64,000 nt of DNA from Podarcis raffonei (Eukaryota > Chordata > Lepidosauria > Squamata > Lacertidae): assembly GCF_027172205.1 (NCBI RefSeq), contig NC_070616.1, positions 44,737,001 through 44,801,000 on the forward strand. Reading direction: 5' to 3'. Position numbers and translations under genes: made by a program. This document shows, piece by piece, positions 32,111-44,068 of this stretch (position 1 is the stretch's first letter; every line of letters begins with the position of its first letter). The notes below the pieces were generated by a model. That model was not told where the DNA came from, made no database searches, and worked only from the letters and a program-made list of their open reading frames with translations.

Positions 32111-32352
32111 CAGTGGTACCTCGGGTTACATACACTTCAGGTTACATACGCTTCAGGTTACAGACTCCATTAACCCATAAATATTGCTTCAGGTTAAGAA
32201 CTTTGCTTCAGGATGAGAACAGAAATTGTGCTCCAGCGGCGCAGTGGCAGCAGGAGGCCCCATTAGCTAAAGTGGTGCTTCAGGTTAAGAACAGTTTCAG
32301 GTTAAGAATGGACCTCCAGAATGAATTAAGTACTTAACCCGAGGTACCACTG
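32111..32352. mobile_element. Tigger/pogo-like MITE, copy 3
   Basis: CAGTGGTACCTCGGGTTACA to TAACCCGAGGTACCACTG with TA on both sides; termini are nearly perfect. Same orientation as copy 2. Confidence 0.88.
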
Positions 32353-32714
32353 TAGCAGCAGCCTGGAAAGGCCACCAGTGTTTGGGAAGGCATTTGCTGG
32401 TGACAAGCTGTTTAAGATACTGTGCTGCTAAATGCAAGTATTATTGCAAACCATATAATAAACCAGGGCTACCTGATGTGGGAGCAGGCCCCTAGGGGAA
32501 GCTGCTTATTTGATGGCTGCACACTGGCAGAAAGCTTGTCTGCTACAAAATGTGAGTTCAGACCAGAACAAAAGTAAAGTGCAGCTTGGTCCAACCAAAG
32601 GTCTGCACTGTCCACTGAAACAGTGCCTAAGCTAGTGCTGACCCATTGTGTGTTAGCTGTGAAAAAAGCAAATTCCGTGCTGGGGGTCATTAGGAAAAGA
32701 ATTGAAAATAATGT

Positions 32715-33278
32715 AATATACAATTACAGTACTGACTCACACTTGCAAACATGAAAGGGTTAACCTGAGCTGTAAGCTCCTTACCAGAGTGAGTGTGCCT
32801 TAGCAGGCTTGCAGCAACCTCTGCTCCCCACCGTCCTGGTTCTCAGTCTTTTCTCTTTGTGCTTCCTGGAACGAGCAAACAAGGAGTTATGCAGACAATT
32901 GCTCCCAGTTGAAAGAAAAACCAAATGAACTGAATATCTCCAAAGGGGAGATTTAAAAACCTGCATCTTTGCTAACCCAAAGACTGCAATATCTGTTTTA
33001 AAGTCATTTGGAACCTTTTTTCATCTTTGTTTTATTGCCAAAAGGACAGAGACTTGTTTGGTGCCATTTCTAAAAACTGAATAAACCATTCACTTATTTG
33101 CAAAGCTAGGTGTCCGTGCTTTGTTCTAGCCAAGTATTTTCATGGGAAATGTTGTTTAAAAGTAGATGAGGGCAGATGTAAATGTAACCAGTTTAGATGT
33201 GCTTGGAGCAGTCACCATTCTGCTTAAGGATCTCTCTTCCAAACCTCTCTCTCCAACAAGTAAAACCTCTGACTTCAT
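32715..33278. mobile_element. Possible solo-LTR fossil inside the CR1 fragment
   Basis: A non-coding insertion with an LTR-like layout, including an AATAAA near 33080. The family is unknown and no ORF is present. It looks old, and the call rests mainly on its interrupting the CR1 reading. Confidence 0.3.
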
Positions 33279-33357
33279 AATACTGTTATGCAAAACTATG
33301 GTGTGACTGCATTACGAATATTGTGTACCGTTCTGGTCACCTCACCCAAGAAGGATA

Positions 33358-34047
33358 ATGTTACTGGCCACCCCAATCTGCCAAGCAGTGCCCCAGACTC
33401 CAAAGGGTCTTGGCACTCAACCAGGTGCCTTTGGGGAAAATGAACCGTGGCAGAGTCTGCAGTTTCTCTGAAATATGATTTATTTACACATATTTACACC
33501 AGAAGTTTTCAATGGAGAGAGATTTCACAGGATTCATATCTTAGAAGGAGCCAGTCCTTCACCGCAAACCAGCATTGGATTCCCAGACATCTATGTGTGT
33601 GTGCCTCTCTCTCAGCCTGCCATCAGCCAGCTTGCTAAGATGGTTCTGGCCTTCAAAGCAACTCATGCAGTTCTCCTTACTTCTTCCCTAAGCACAAAAT
33701 TTCGAATGCACAAATTTTTCTTGTGTGACATCACACACACCGTCACAGTGGCAATCTCCTCCACTCACTGGCAGAGCCTTCTGCCTTGTTGATGGTTTCC
33801 ATTGACAGTTTAATCAATGACTTGTTTCCAGCATGTTTTTGTCATTCTTAATGACTTCAATCCCAAGTGAGGCCCTGGCCTGAAAAAGCTTTAGCTGTGT
33901 TTTTCAATGGCTTGGCATTTCCCCTTCATTTCTCCAAATATTATATAAATTTATATATAAATAAATTTATTAATTTCCAACATTCACTAGCTCAAGCAGT
34001 TATAGGTGCCCTTGTTACCCCATACTCTGTTACTCCAAATCTGTAAC
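33358..34047. mobile_element. Possible solo-LTR fossil with TGTTAC/GTAACA ends
   Basis: The insertion begins TGTTACTGGCC and ends CTGTAACA, the inverted dinucleotide-type ends of an LTR, and is non-coding. The family is not identified; it is broken or solo and of moderate age. Confidence 0.4.
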
Positions 34048-34243
34048 AATATTAGAGAGTTGGAAAGGGTTCTGAAAGGGCAAGCGAAGGGGTTGGAGTG
34101 ACTCCCATATGTGGAAAAGTTGCAGCATTTAGGACTTTTTAGTTTTGAGAAAAGGTGAGTAAGAGAAGTTTATATTTATTTTATTTATGCATTTTGCAGT
34201 TTTTCATTTTACATCTCATGCATTTTCCATCTTACAATATTTA

Positions 34244-35473
34244 CAGTGGTACCTCTGGTTGTGAATGGAATCCATTCCGGAGGCCCGTTCGCAACGTGAA
34301 AAGCCCGCAACCCGAAGCACCATATCTGCAAAGGTGCATGGCGCGATTTGGTGCTTGTGCGCATGTGCAAAGTGTGATTTAGAATCATAGAATCATAGAA
34401 TTGGAAGAGACCACAAGGGCCATCGAGTCCAACCCCCTGCCAAGCAGGAAACACCATCAGAGCACTCCTGACATATGGTTGTCAAGCCTCTGCTTAAAGA
34501 CCTCCAAAGAAGGAGACTCCACCACACTCCTTGGCAGCAAATTCCACTGTCAAACAGCTCTTACTGTCAGGAAGTTCTTCCTAATGTTTAGGTGGAATCT
34601 TCTTTCTTGTAGTTTGGATCCATTGCTCCGTGTCCGCTTCTCTGGAGCAGCAGAAAACAACCTTTCTCCCTCCTCTATGTGATATCCTTTTATATATTTG
34701 AACATGGCTATCATATCACCCCTTAACCTCCTCTTCTCCAGGCTAAACATGCCCAGCTCCCTTAGCCGTTCCTCATAAGGCATCGTTTCCAGGCCTTTGA
34801 CCATTTTGGTTGCCCTCCTCTGGACACGTTCCAGTTTGTCAGTGTCTCTCTTGAACTGTGGTGCCCAGAACTGGACACAGTACTCCAGGTGAGGTCTGAC
34901 CAGAGCAGAATACAGTGGCACTATTACTTCCCTTGATCTAGATGCTATACTCCTATTGATGCAGCCCAGAATTGCATTGGCTTTTTTAGCTGCCGCGTCA
35001 CACTGTTGGCTCATGTCAAGTTTGTGGTCAACCAAGACTCCTAGATCCTTTTCACATGCAGTGCTCTCAAGCCAGGTGTCACCCATCTTGTATTTGTGCC
35101 TCTCATATTTTTTTGCCCAAGTGCAATACTTTACATTTCTCCCTGTTAAAATTCATCTTGTTTGTTTTGGCCCAGTTCTCTAATCTGTCATGGTCGTTTT
35201 GAAGTGTGATCCTGTCCTCTGGGGTGTTAGCCACCCCTCCCAGTTTGGTGTCATCTGCAAATTTGATCAGGATGCCCTTGAGTCCATCATCCAAGTCGTT
35301 GATAAAGATGTTGAATAAGACCGGGCCCAAGACAGAACCCTGTGGCACCCCACTAGTCACTCTTCTTTAGCGCTACTATGTATGCGCAAGTTGCGAAACC
35401 TGGAAGTAACCCTTTCTGGTACTTCCGGGTCGCCGTGGGACGCAACCTGACAACGTAACATGAGGCATGACTG
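34244..35473. mobile_element. Tigger-like MITE split by a CR1 insertion
   Basis: The left part 34244-34382 starts CAGTGGTACCTCTGGTTGTG and the right part 35371-35473 ends GAGGCATGACTG, with TA on both outer sides. The inner halves are related (AACCCGAAGCACC, then CGCAACCTGACAACG). The central gap is exactly the CR1 copy at 34383-35365. Confidence 0.75.
34383..35365 (-). mobile_element. CR1 LINE, 5' truncated
   Basis: This minus-strand copy carries the CR1 RT C-terminal half ([51 protein letters not shown]) and the 3' end with ATTCTATG repeats at the left edge. It is nearly identical in protein to the full CR1 at 43797-48179. TTTAG on both sides (34378-34382, 35366-35370) is a plausible 5-bp duplication. 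One frame break lies near 35100. Confidence 0.92.
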
Positions 35474-35612
35474 TATAATAAATCTTTATTGCAGTCCAAA
35501 AACTCATAGAACAATTTCAGAACAAAATACAGTTAAGACAGCCAACCACAAAAGAGAGAGAAACCGAGGTGGTCATTTTGTTTTGTCTTGAACTTGATGA
35601 TCTCCTTCTTTT

Positions 35613-35744
35613 TCTCCTTCTTTGGAGGTCTTTAAGCAGAGGCTTGACAACCATATGTCAGGAGTGCTCTGATGGGGTTTCCTGCTTGGCAGGGGGTTGG
35701 ACTCGATGGCCCTTGTGGTCTCTTCCAACTCTATGATTCTATGA
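35613..35744 (+). mobile_element. CR1 3'-end fragment inside the R4-like LINE
   Basis: It matches the last 130 bp of the full CR1 (TTTGGAGGTCTTTAAGCAGA to CCAACTCTATGATTCTATGA). It is severely 5' truncated. Confidence 0.9.
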
Positions 35745-36700
35745 TCTTTGTTTCTTTTGATTTCCGAAAGAAACGTTGCCACGGCCAGTGTAATATCGTT
35801 AGACCTACCATCCAAAAGATTTAATATGGGAGGCTTCAGATTTTCCTGGCAGATTTGCCAGTAGGGGTTTGATCAGTTGGTCCCTTTCTTTTTCGTACTG
35901 CCCACAATGCAGTAAGATATGCTTAATGCAATCGACATCCTGAGAACATAAACAAAGCCTATTCTGTTAAGGGATGCCTCTCAGCCTACCATTTAGAACT
36001 TCAAAAGGAAATACATTTAGTCTGACTGTGCTAAATAAATGCTGATAGGTTGGTACAGACTGGTTTCTAAGATATGAGGGTATCTGAAAGTCATACCCAT
36101 ATTGGATTCTTACTGCTACTGGGCCACAGATTACATGAGATTGAGATCGCAGGTTGCTATGTGAAATGTCCCAGAGCCTTTGCCTCAGGGCTTCAAGGGC
36201 GGTATCACAGCCCAGATGATACAAGAGGGATGATGGCAGTCCAATCAAGGTGGCTTTTCTGGCCATAGTTTTCAGCCATGGGCTGATAAACTCCTCATTG
36301 GTTAAATGTAGAAATAATTCCTTCCCCAGGCCAAATACTGAGATCTTGAGCCAGTATCTCAGGACAGCCCATCATGCTTTAGTGGAGAGTGGGCATTCAC
36401 CTGTTTCCAAAAATAGAATTGAATTTGGGACAGAGTTTGGGACCTGTAATAGGGACCAAAGAAACTTTGTCTGGAACCCGTCTAACTAGGGAAACAAACC
36501 GTTGTACCAGATGTTTGAAGCGTAGAGAAGTTGGGAAACCGATTTTGCATTAAAGACCCTTATGCCTGATGGAAATTACTGACCTCCCCTTGTAAAAAAG
36601 AATCAGAGTATAACAAGTTTCCTTAACTCCACCTTTTGATAGGCGGTCTGCCAGTGGTAATTCCAGTACTTTGAGTGATTAAATAAAAGCTCTAGGTATT

Positions 36701-36710
36701 GGAAATATTT
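36701..36710. repeat. Target-site duplication of BovB copy 2 (left)
   Basis: GGAAATATTT is repeated at 39923-39932. Confidence 0.85.
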
Positions 36711-39700
36711 GTTGTTGTTTAGTCGTTTAGTCATGTCCGACTCTTCGTGACCCCCTGGACCAGAGCACGCCAGGCACTTCTGACTTCCACTGCCTCCCGC
36801 AGTTTGGTCAAACTCATGCTGGTAGCTTCGCAAACACTATCCAACCATCTCGTCCTCTGTCGTCCCCTTCTCCTTGTGCCCTCCATCTTTCCCAACATCA
36901 GGGTCTTCTCCAGGGAGTCTTCTCTTCTCATGAGGTGGCCAAAGTATTGGAGCCTCAGCTTCAGGATCTGTCCTTCCAGGGCTGATTTCCTTCAGAATGG
37001 AGAGGTTTGATCTTCTTGCAGTCCATGGGACTCTCGAGAGTCTCCTCCAGCACCATAATTCAAAAGCATCAATTCTTCGGCGATCAGCCTTCTTTATAGT
37101 CCAGCTTTCACTTCCATACATCACCACTGGGAAAACCATAGCTTTTACTATACGGACCTTTGTTGGCTAGGTGATGTCTCTGCTTTTTAAGATGCTGTCT
37201 AGGTTTGTCATTGCTTTTCTCCCAAGAAGCAGGCGTCTTTTAATTTCGTGGCTGCTGTCACCATCTGCAGTGATCATGGAGCCCAAGAAAGTAAAATCTC
37301 TCACTACCTCCATTTCTTCCCCTTCTATTTGCCAGGAGGTGATGGGACCAGTGGCCATGATCTTCGGTTTTTTTTAATGTTGAGCTTCAGACCATATTTT
37401 GCGCTCTCCTCTTTCACCCTCATTAAAAGGTTCTTTAATTCCTGCTCACTTTCTGCCATCAAGGTTGTGTCATCTGCATATCTGAGGTTGTTGATATTTC
37501 TTCTGGCAATCTTAATTCTGGCCTGGGATTCATCCAGCCCAGCCTTTTGCATGATGAATTCTGCTTATAAGTTAAATAAGCAGGGAGACAATATACAGCC
37601 TTGTCGTACTCCTTTCCCAATTTTGAACCAATCAGTTGTTCCATATCCAGTTCTAACTGTAGCTTCTTGTCCCACATAGAGATTTCTCAGGAGACAGATG
37701 AGGTGACCAGGCACTCCCATTTCTTTAAGAACTTGCCATAGTTTGCTGTGGTCGACACAGTCAAAGGCTTTTGCATAGTCAATGAAGCAGAAGTAGATGT
37801 CTTTCTGGAACTCTCTAGCTTTCTCCACAATCCAGCGCATGTTTGCAATTTGGTCTCTGGTTCCTCTGCTTCTTCTAAATCCAGCTTGCACTTCTGGGAG
37901 TTCTCAGTCCACATACTGCTTGAGCCATCCTTGTAGAACTTCAAGCATAACCTTGCTAGCGTGTGAAATGAGTGTAATTGTGCGGTAGTTGGAGCATTCT
38001 TTGGCACTGCCCTTCTTCAGGATTGGGATGTAGACTGATCTTCTCCAATCCTCTGGCCACTGCTGAGTTTACCAAACTTGCTGGCATATTGAGTGTAGCA
38101 CCTTAACATCATCATCTTTTAAAATTTTAAATAGTTCAGCTGGAATACCATCACTTCCACTGGCCTTGTTATTTGCAGTGCTTTCTAAGGCCCATTTGAC
38201 TTCACTCTTCGGGATGTCTGGCTCAAGGTCAACAGCCACACTACCTGGGGTGTACAAGCCATCCATATCTTTCTGGTATAATTCCTCTGTGTATTCTTGC
38301 CACCTCTTCTTGATGTCTTCTGCTTCTGTTAGGTCCTTACCACTTTTGTCCTTTATTATGGTAATCTTTGTACGAAACGTTCCTTTCATATGTCCAATTT
38401 TCTTGAACAGTTCTCTGGTTCTTCCAATTCTGTTGTTTTCCTCTATTTCTTTGCATTGCTCGTTTAAGAAGGCCTTCTTGTCTCTCCTTGCTATTTTTTG
38501 GAAATCTGCATTCAATTTCCTGTATCTTTCACTATCTCCCTCACATTTTGCTTGCCTTCTCTCCCCCGCTATTTGTAAGGCCTCGTTAGACAGCCACTTT
38601 GCTTTCTTGCATTTCCTTTTCGTTGGGATGGTTTTTGTTGCTGCCTCCTGTATAATGTTGTGAGCCTCCAACCATAGTTCTTCAGGCACTCTGTTCACCA
38701 AATCTAAATCCTTAAACCTGTTCCTCACTTCCACTGTGTATTCATAAGGGATTTGATTTAGATTGTATCTTACCGGCCCAGTGATTTTTCCTACTTTCTT
38801 CAGTTTAAGCTTGAATTTTGCTATAAGAAGCTGATGATCTGAGCCACAGTCAGCTCCAGGTCTTGTTTTTGCTGACTGTATAGAGCTTCTCCATCTTTGG
38901 CTGCAGAGAATATAATCAATCTGATTTCGATGCTGCCCATCTGGTGATGTCCATGTGTAGAGTCGTCTTTTGTGTTGTTGGAAAAGAGTGTTTGTGATGA
39001 CCAGCTTGTTCTCTTGACAGAATTCTATTAGCCTTTGCCCTGCTTCGTTTTGAACTCCAAGGCCAAACTTACCAGTTGTTCCTTTTATCTCTTGATTTCC
39101 TACTTTAGCATTCCAATCCCCTATAATGAGAAGAACATCCTTCTTTGTTGTCATTTCTATAAGGTGTTGTAAGTCTTCATAGAATTGGTCAATTTCAGTT
39201 TCTTCAGCACCAGTAGTTGGTGCATAAACTTGGATTACTGTGATGTTAAAAGGTCTGCCTTGGATTCGTATCAAGATCATTCTGTCATTTTTGAGACTGC
39301 ATCCCAGTACAGCTTTCGCCACTCTTTTGTTGACTATGAGGGCCACTTCATTTCTTTTACGGGTTTCTTGCCCGCAGTAGTAGATATGATGGTCATCCGA
39401 ACTGAATTCGCCCATTCCCGTCCATTTTAGTTCACTGATGCCCAGGATGTCAATATTTATTCTTGCCATCTCATTTTTGACGACATCCAACTTACCCAGG
39501 TTCATGGTTCTTACATTCCAGGTTCCTATGCAATATTTATCTTTACAGCATTGGACTTTCCTTTCGCTCCCAGGCATATCTGCAACTGAGCGACCTTTCG
39601 GCTTTGGCCCAGGCACTTCATCAGCTCTGAATCTACTTGTACTTGTCCTCCGCTCTTCCTCAGTAGCATGTTGGACGCCTTCCGACCTGAGGGGCTCATC

Positions 39701-39922
39701 TTCCAGCGTCATAACTTTTATATGCCTGTTGTCTTTGTCCGTGGAGTTTTCTTGGCAGGGATACTGGAGTGGCTTGCCGGTTCCTCCTCCAGGTGGATCA
39801 CGTTTGGTCAAAACTCTCCACTATGACCTGTCTATCTTGGGTGCCCTGCTCGGCATGGTTCATAGCTTCTCTGAGTTATTCAAGCCCCTTTGCCATGGCA
39901 AGGCAGTGATCCATGAAGGGGT
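36711..39922 (-). mobile_element. BovB LINE copy 2, near full length
   Basis: 3212 bp on the minus strand with a 10-bp target duplication, a (CAA)n 3' tail at the left and the same 5' end as copy 1 (CATGGATCACTGCCTTGCC). It is inserted in the R4-like LINE. It is very similar to copy 1, so both derive from one recently active family. Confidence 0.96.
36731..39811 (-). pseudogene. BovB copy 2 ORF2, several breaks
   Basis: The endonuclease and linker are open for 580 codons (38069-39811; LLIIGDWNAKVG, GSDHQLLIAKF). The RT then falls into several frames: AKAFDCVDHSKLWQVLKEMG (37565-37891), LRYADDTTLMAESEQELKN (37325-37552), then the C-terminal parts to 36731. I count about four breaks, including a stop where copy 1 reads AKVRIVKAM-like text near 37167. 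Confidence 0.85.
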
Positions 39923-39932
39923 GGAAATATTT
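39923..39932. repeat. Target-site duplication of BovB copy 2 (right)
   Basis: GGAAATATTT, as at 36701-36710. Confidence 0.85.
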
Positions 39933-40035
39933 AGTCTGCACTAGATTATGGCCATCCTAGTTCCCATATACACGGGGAGAAGCTTTTCTCAAAAACCAGA
40001 ATTTTTTATTTTTCATAATTGATGGATAACCCATT

Positions 40036-40144
40036 AAAAAGGTAAAGGTACCCCTGACCGTTAGGTCCAGTCGTGGATGACTCGGGGGTTGCGCGCTCAT
40101 CTTGCTCTATAAGACGAGGGAGCCGGCGTTTGTCCACAGACAGC
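40036..40144 (-). repeat. Sauria SINE, 5' truncated
   Basis: The tail GGTAAAGGTACCCCTGACCG and the body AGGGAGCCGGCGTTTGTCCA in inverted orientation match the 3' third of the copy at 4150-4437. It is inserted in the R4-like LINE. Confidence 0.85.
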
Positions 40145-40740
40145 TCAATAATCCAAGAACTTCCTCAGTTGGTATTTCAAGCCAGGTCTAGAGCGGGAGA
40201 GGATGGCTGCGTCATCTGCATACAACAAAAGAGGGGTCTTTCTGGTTCCTATTTTGGGGAGATGGCCATCAGGGTCCATTAAGCTTAGCTCTAAATCATT
40301 CAAAAACAAACTAAACAAAGTGGGGGCCAAAATGCAACCCTGTCTCACACCCCTGGTCATCTCGATACAGTCTGAGAGCTGACCCTGCAGCCCACATCTA
40401 ACCTGCAATTTACTTTCACTGTACAGAGCTTTTATAAGGTAGAAGAGACATTTATCCTGTAATACCATATGTAATTTGGTCCATAAACGGGATCTGGGGA
40501 TAGTCAAAAGCAGATTTCAGATCCATAAAGGCCACAAATAGTTTTCCCTGTAGAGGTCTGGTGTACTTCTCAGCTTGGAGGGACAGCAATAGGCAGTGAT
40601 CTGATGTTGAGTGATTGTCACGAAAAGCAGCCTGAGGTTCAGATACTATATTATTGTCATTTAGAAAAGTTGTCAGTTTGATACAGTTTATTTAGGAGAG
40701 AATTGTGACGATCATCTAAATTAACATTCGGAGGGAAATT

Positions 40741-42500
40741 AAATCACCCAGTTTTGGAACTACTCTTTTCCCTTGAAGGCTTCCAGAATTTGAAATGCTC
40801 CATGTATACATAATGTCATCTCCCTTGATGTGCTTCTCAATACCCATCAAGAGGTCCTGGCTATGATAAGATCACACCATTCTGCATTATCTTTTGGGCT
40901 GAATGGCAAGTAAGCATGAATTACTCGTGTTTACTCCGAGGGTTTGCCCACACTTATGTTATTGGGTTTTTATCCTAGATAAAGTTGCACAGGACTGCAT
41001 GTTAATATTGTCATACATACAGAGAAACAATAATGGCTAAGTACAAGTCCATTTGAACTCAGGTATTTCCCAGTCCAGCTATATTTTAATCAGAGATGCC
41101 AGAGAATGAACCATTGTGCATCCAAAGCATACACTTTATTGATTTATGCCACTCACCTAGAAACACTGGAGCCCCCAACCATAGTGCTTCTGGGGCCCCT
41201 CCAGGATCAAGGGCTCTGAAGGGGTCTACTATGAAACTAGCTTCACTAGTTTCATAGTAGATCCACTCCTGAGGGTGGAGGGTCGGGCTGCCTGTGGGGT
41301 TGTTGTTGTTTTGGGGGGGCTATTTGTCCATGTTATATTTATTTTATGGCATGTGTAGGTGTTTAGACTGCCAGTTTTTCTTCTGCTGAAATTGGTATTT
41401 TGTGGTGCCCATGAAAGTTTCTTAGCTATCTAAACATGTCCTTGGAAGCAAAAAGGTCAGGGACTTCTGAAGTAATGCATTGGTGGCCAACTAATCCTTG
41501 GATCACCAGTTCTAATAACTAGCTTTCTAAAACTTGCTTTAGAGCTCAAAGCAGGACCATCTACTTTCCCTACCAGATAAGGCCCCAGGGTGAGTAGCAT
41601 GTGGTTTTAGAGGCATTCATGAAGTATCACCTACAGATGAAGTTGTGGCTGCAGAGATGGAAACCCTGTTCAGGTATTCACCCTCACACAATTGGGTGAC
41701 AGGGACAGTGAGGCATGTGCAGTGTGCAACATCTCTGCTGCATCCCTGCTGCCTGGTCTGCTGCCTTCCACATGTGTGTAGGGTGTAAGTGTCCTACTTT
41801 GCAGAGGAGAATTCTCTATTTGAAGCAGGGGGCATCTTGAATAAAATATATGGGGGGGGCAGGTAAGCCCCTCTTTGCATAATTGATCACAAGACGCAGC
41901 ACATGTCCCATTTGAATGGCAAATGGGGGGGCGGTGAAGGGACCTCAACCTCTAGGAGTTGGTTCCTATGATTTGAAGGGATTACACATGTCTGCTTACA
42001 CATGACATTTTATTCTAGAATCAATGTAGACTGGGTACTTGTTCTTTTCTTCATAGTCCACACATATTCTGAAAATACAAAATCATACCAGGTTGGTCCT
42101 GAATTATCCTGCAGGGTGTCCATTTGAAAACAGATGCTAGCAGTACAGAAATGGGTGGGTGTATCCATGCCTGCCAAATGAAGTTGCGGGTGGTGAGTGT
42201 ATACCAAGATCCCAACCACTACTTCCTTCTTCACCTGGGACATTTGCAAGGAGGAAAAGATGTGGTTCACCTAATCAAGGGGAGGATTTTCCAAATGCAT
42301 ATTGAGTAGCCACACCCACCCTTGTGGATGGTAGGATGCAGAATCAACCTAGACTGAATAAAACTTATTAAGAAGGAGCATGAATGATTCTGGAGAGAGA
42401 GAAATTACATTTGGGTGCTACAGATGGATTAGTGTGTATGCACCCCAAGTCTGGTTTAAGAATTAAAGACTTAAGAAAGAGGAGCAGGGACTTTGAAGTT
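40741..42500. other. Intergenic stretch, no gene seen
   Basis: No exon is recognised. It contains a perfect short hairpin at 41225-41261. The rest is unassigned. Confidence 0.55.
41225..41261. repeat. Perfect 16-bp inverted repeat (hairpin)
   Basis: TCTACTATGAAACTAG, a five-base loop CTTCA, then the exact inverse CTAGTTTCATAGTAGA. Confidence 0.9.
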
Positions 42501-42685
42501 CAGATTGTGTATGTTCACAATCTGTGCCAGTTGTATTGGTTGCCAATTTCTTTCTGCACTCAAAGTGCTGTTTTTGACCTTTAAAGCCACAAGCAGTTTG
42601 GGAGCAGATTATAAGAAGGACTGCCAGCTCCCATGTGAGCCCATAGTTTTATGCTGGCACTCATCTTTTAATTGCAGCTATATTG
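42500..42685 (+). mobile_element. L2 ORF2 C-terminal fragment
   Basis: The translation reads LCQLYWLPI, then (one frame over) ALKVLFLTFKATSSLGADY, the LHWLPV...VLLLTFKAL motif near the L2 C-terminus. Frames are broken. It abuts the truncated BovB that follows. Confidence 0.65.
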
Positions 42686-44068
42686 TGGAAGTGATGATAT
42701 TCCAGCTGAACTATTTAAAATTTTAAAAGATGATGATGTTAAGGTGCTACACTCAATATGCCAGCAAGTTTGGAAAACTCAGCAGTGGCCAGAGGATTGG
42801 AGAAGATCAGTCTACATCCCAATCCCGAAGAAGGGCAGTGCCAAAGAATGCTCCAACTACCGCACAATTACACTCATTTCACACGCTAGCAAGGTTATGC
42901 TTAAAATTCTACAAGGCAGGCTTAAGCAGTATGTGGACCACGAACTCCCGGAAGTGCAAGCTGGATTTCAAAGGGGCAGAAGAACCAGAGACCAAATTGC
43001 AAACATGCACTGGATTATGGAGAAAGCTAGAGAGTTCCAGAAAGACATCTACTTCTGCTTCATTGACTATGCAAAAGCCTTTGACTGTGTCGACCACAGC
43101 AAACTATGGCAAGTTCTTAAAGAAATGGGAGTGCCTGGTCACCTCATCTGTCTCCTGAGAAATCTCTATGTGGGACAAGAAGCTACAGTTAGAACTGGAT
43201 ATGGAACAACTGATTGGTTCAAAATTGGGAAAGGAGTACGACAAGGCTATATATTGTCTCCCTGCTTATTTAACTTATATGCAGAATGTGAAAGGCTGGG
43301 CTGAATTAAGATTGCCAGAAGAAATATCAACAACCTCAGTTATGCAGATGATACAACCTTGATGGCAGAAAGTGAGGAGGAATTAAAGAACCTTTTAATG
43401 AGGGTGAAAGAGGAGAGCGCAAAATATGGTCTGAAGCTCAACATTAAAAAAAAACGAAGATCATGGCCACTGGTCCCATCACCTCCTGGCAAATAGAAGG
43501 GGAAGAAATGGAGGTAGTGAGAGATTTTACTTTCTTGGGCTCCATGATCACTGCAGATGGTGACAGCAGCCACGAAATTAAAAGACGCCTGCTTCTTGGG
43601 AGAAAAGCAATGACAAACCTAGACAGCATCTTAAAAAGCAGAGACATCACCTTGCCGACAAAGGTCCGTATAGTTAAAGCCATGGTTTTCCCAGTGGTGA
43701 TGTATGGAAGTGAGAGCTGGACCATAAAGAAGGCTGATCGCTGAAGAATTGATGCTTTTGAATTATGGTGCTGCAAGAATTATGGACTGCAAGAAGGATT
43801 ATGATTATGGACTGAGCTTGTAGGGCAGCGGCTGAAGAAGGAACAAAAAGGCTTTTCTTGTGTGAGTTTCTTGTGGCTGATTAGCTGCTTTCTCTGTGCA
43901 AAGGTCAGAGGGGGCAGGGCTTCTGTTGAGGTAGGGGATTAGCTGTGGGAGGAGCTTGTCAGAGCTTGTAGGGCAGCGGCGCGCGCCTAGCGGCGCGCGC
44001 AGTTTGATCCATCTTTTAGAATTAGGGGAGCTAGTCTCAAACGTTTGTTGGGGGAGATATAGGTTTAT

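Larger units (their letters stand above)
32560..34165 (+). mobile_element. Old CR1/L3-like LINE fragment, split by two insertions
   Basis: Three collinear blocks translate as CR1 reverse-transcriptase C-terminal text: about 32640-32710 (KKANSVLGVIRKRIEN), about 33280-33357 (ALRILCTVLVTSP), and about 34048-34160 (ELERVLKGQAKG, then KLQHLGLFSFEKR). They are separated by about 570 bp and 690 bp of foreign sequence. Confidence 0.6.
35476..40740 (-). mobile_element. R4/Dong-like non-LTR retrotransposon, heavily interrupted
   Basis: On the minus strand, 40142-40740 encodes reverse transcriptase (KLFVAFMDLKSAF, MTRGVRQGCILAPTLFSLFL, LLLYADDAAILSRSRPG), and 35746-36700 encodes the C-terminus with a Cys/His cluster (CLCSQDVDCIKHILLHC). 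The family is not BovB, CR1, L1 or L2. I call it R4/Dong-like from memory of similar reptile elements. It is broken by a CR1 tail (35613-35744), a whole BovB (36711-39922) and a SINE (40036-40144). Confidence 0.6.
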
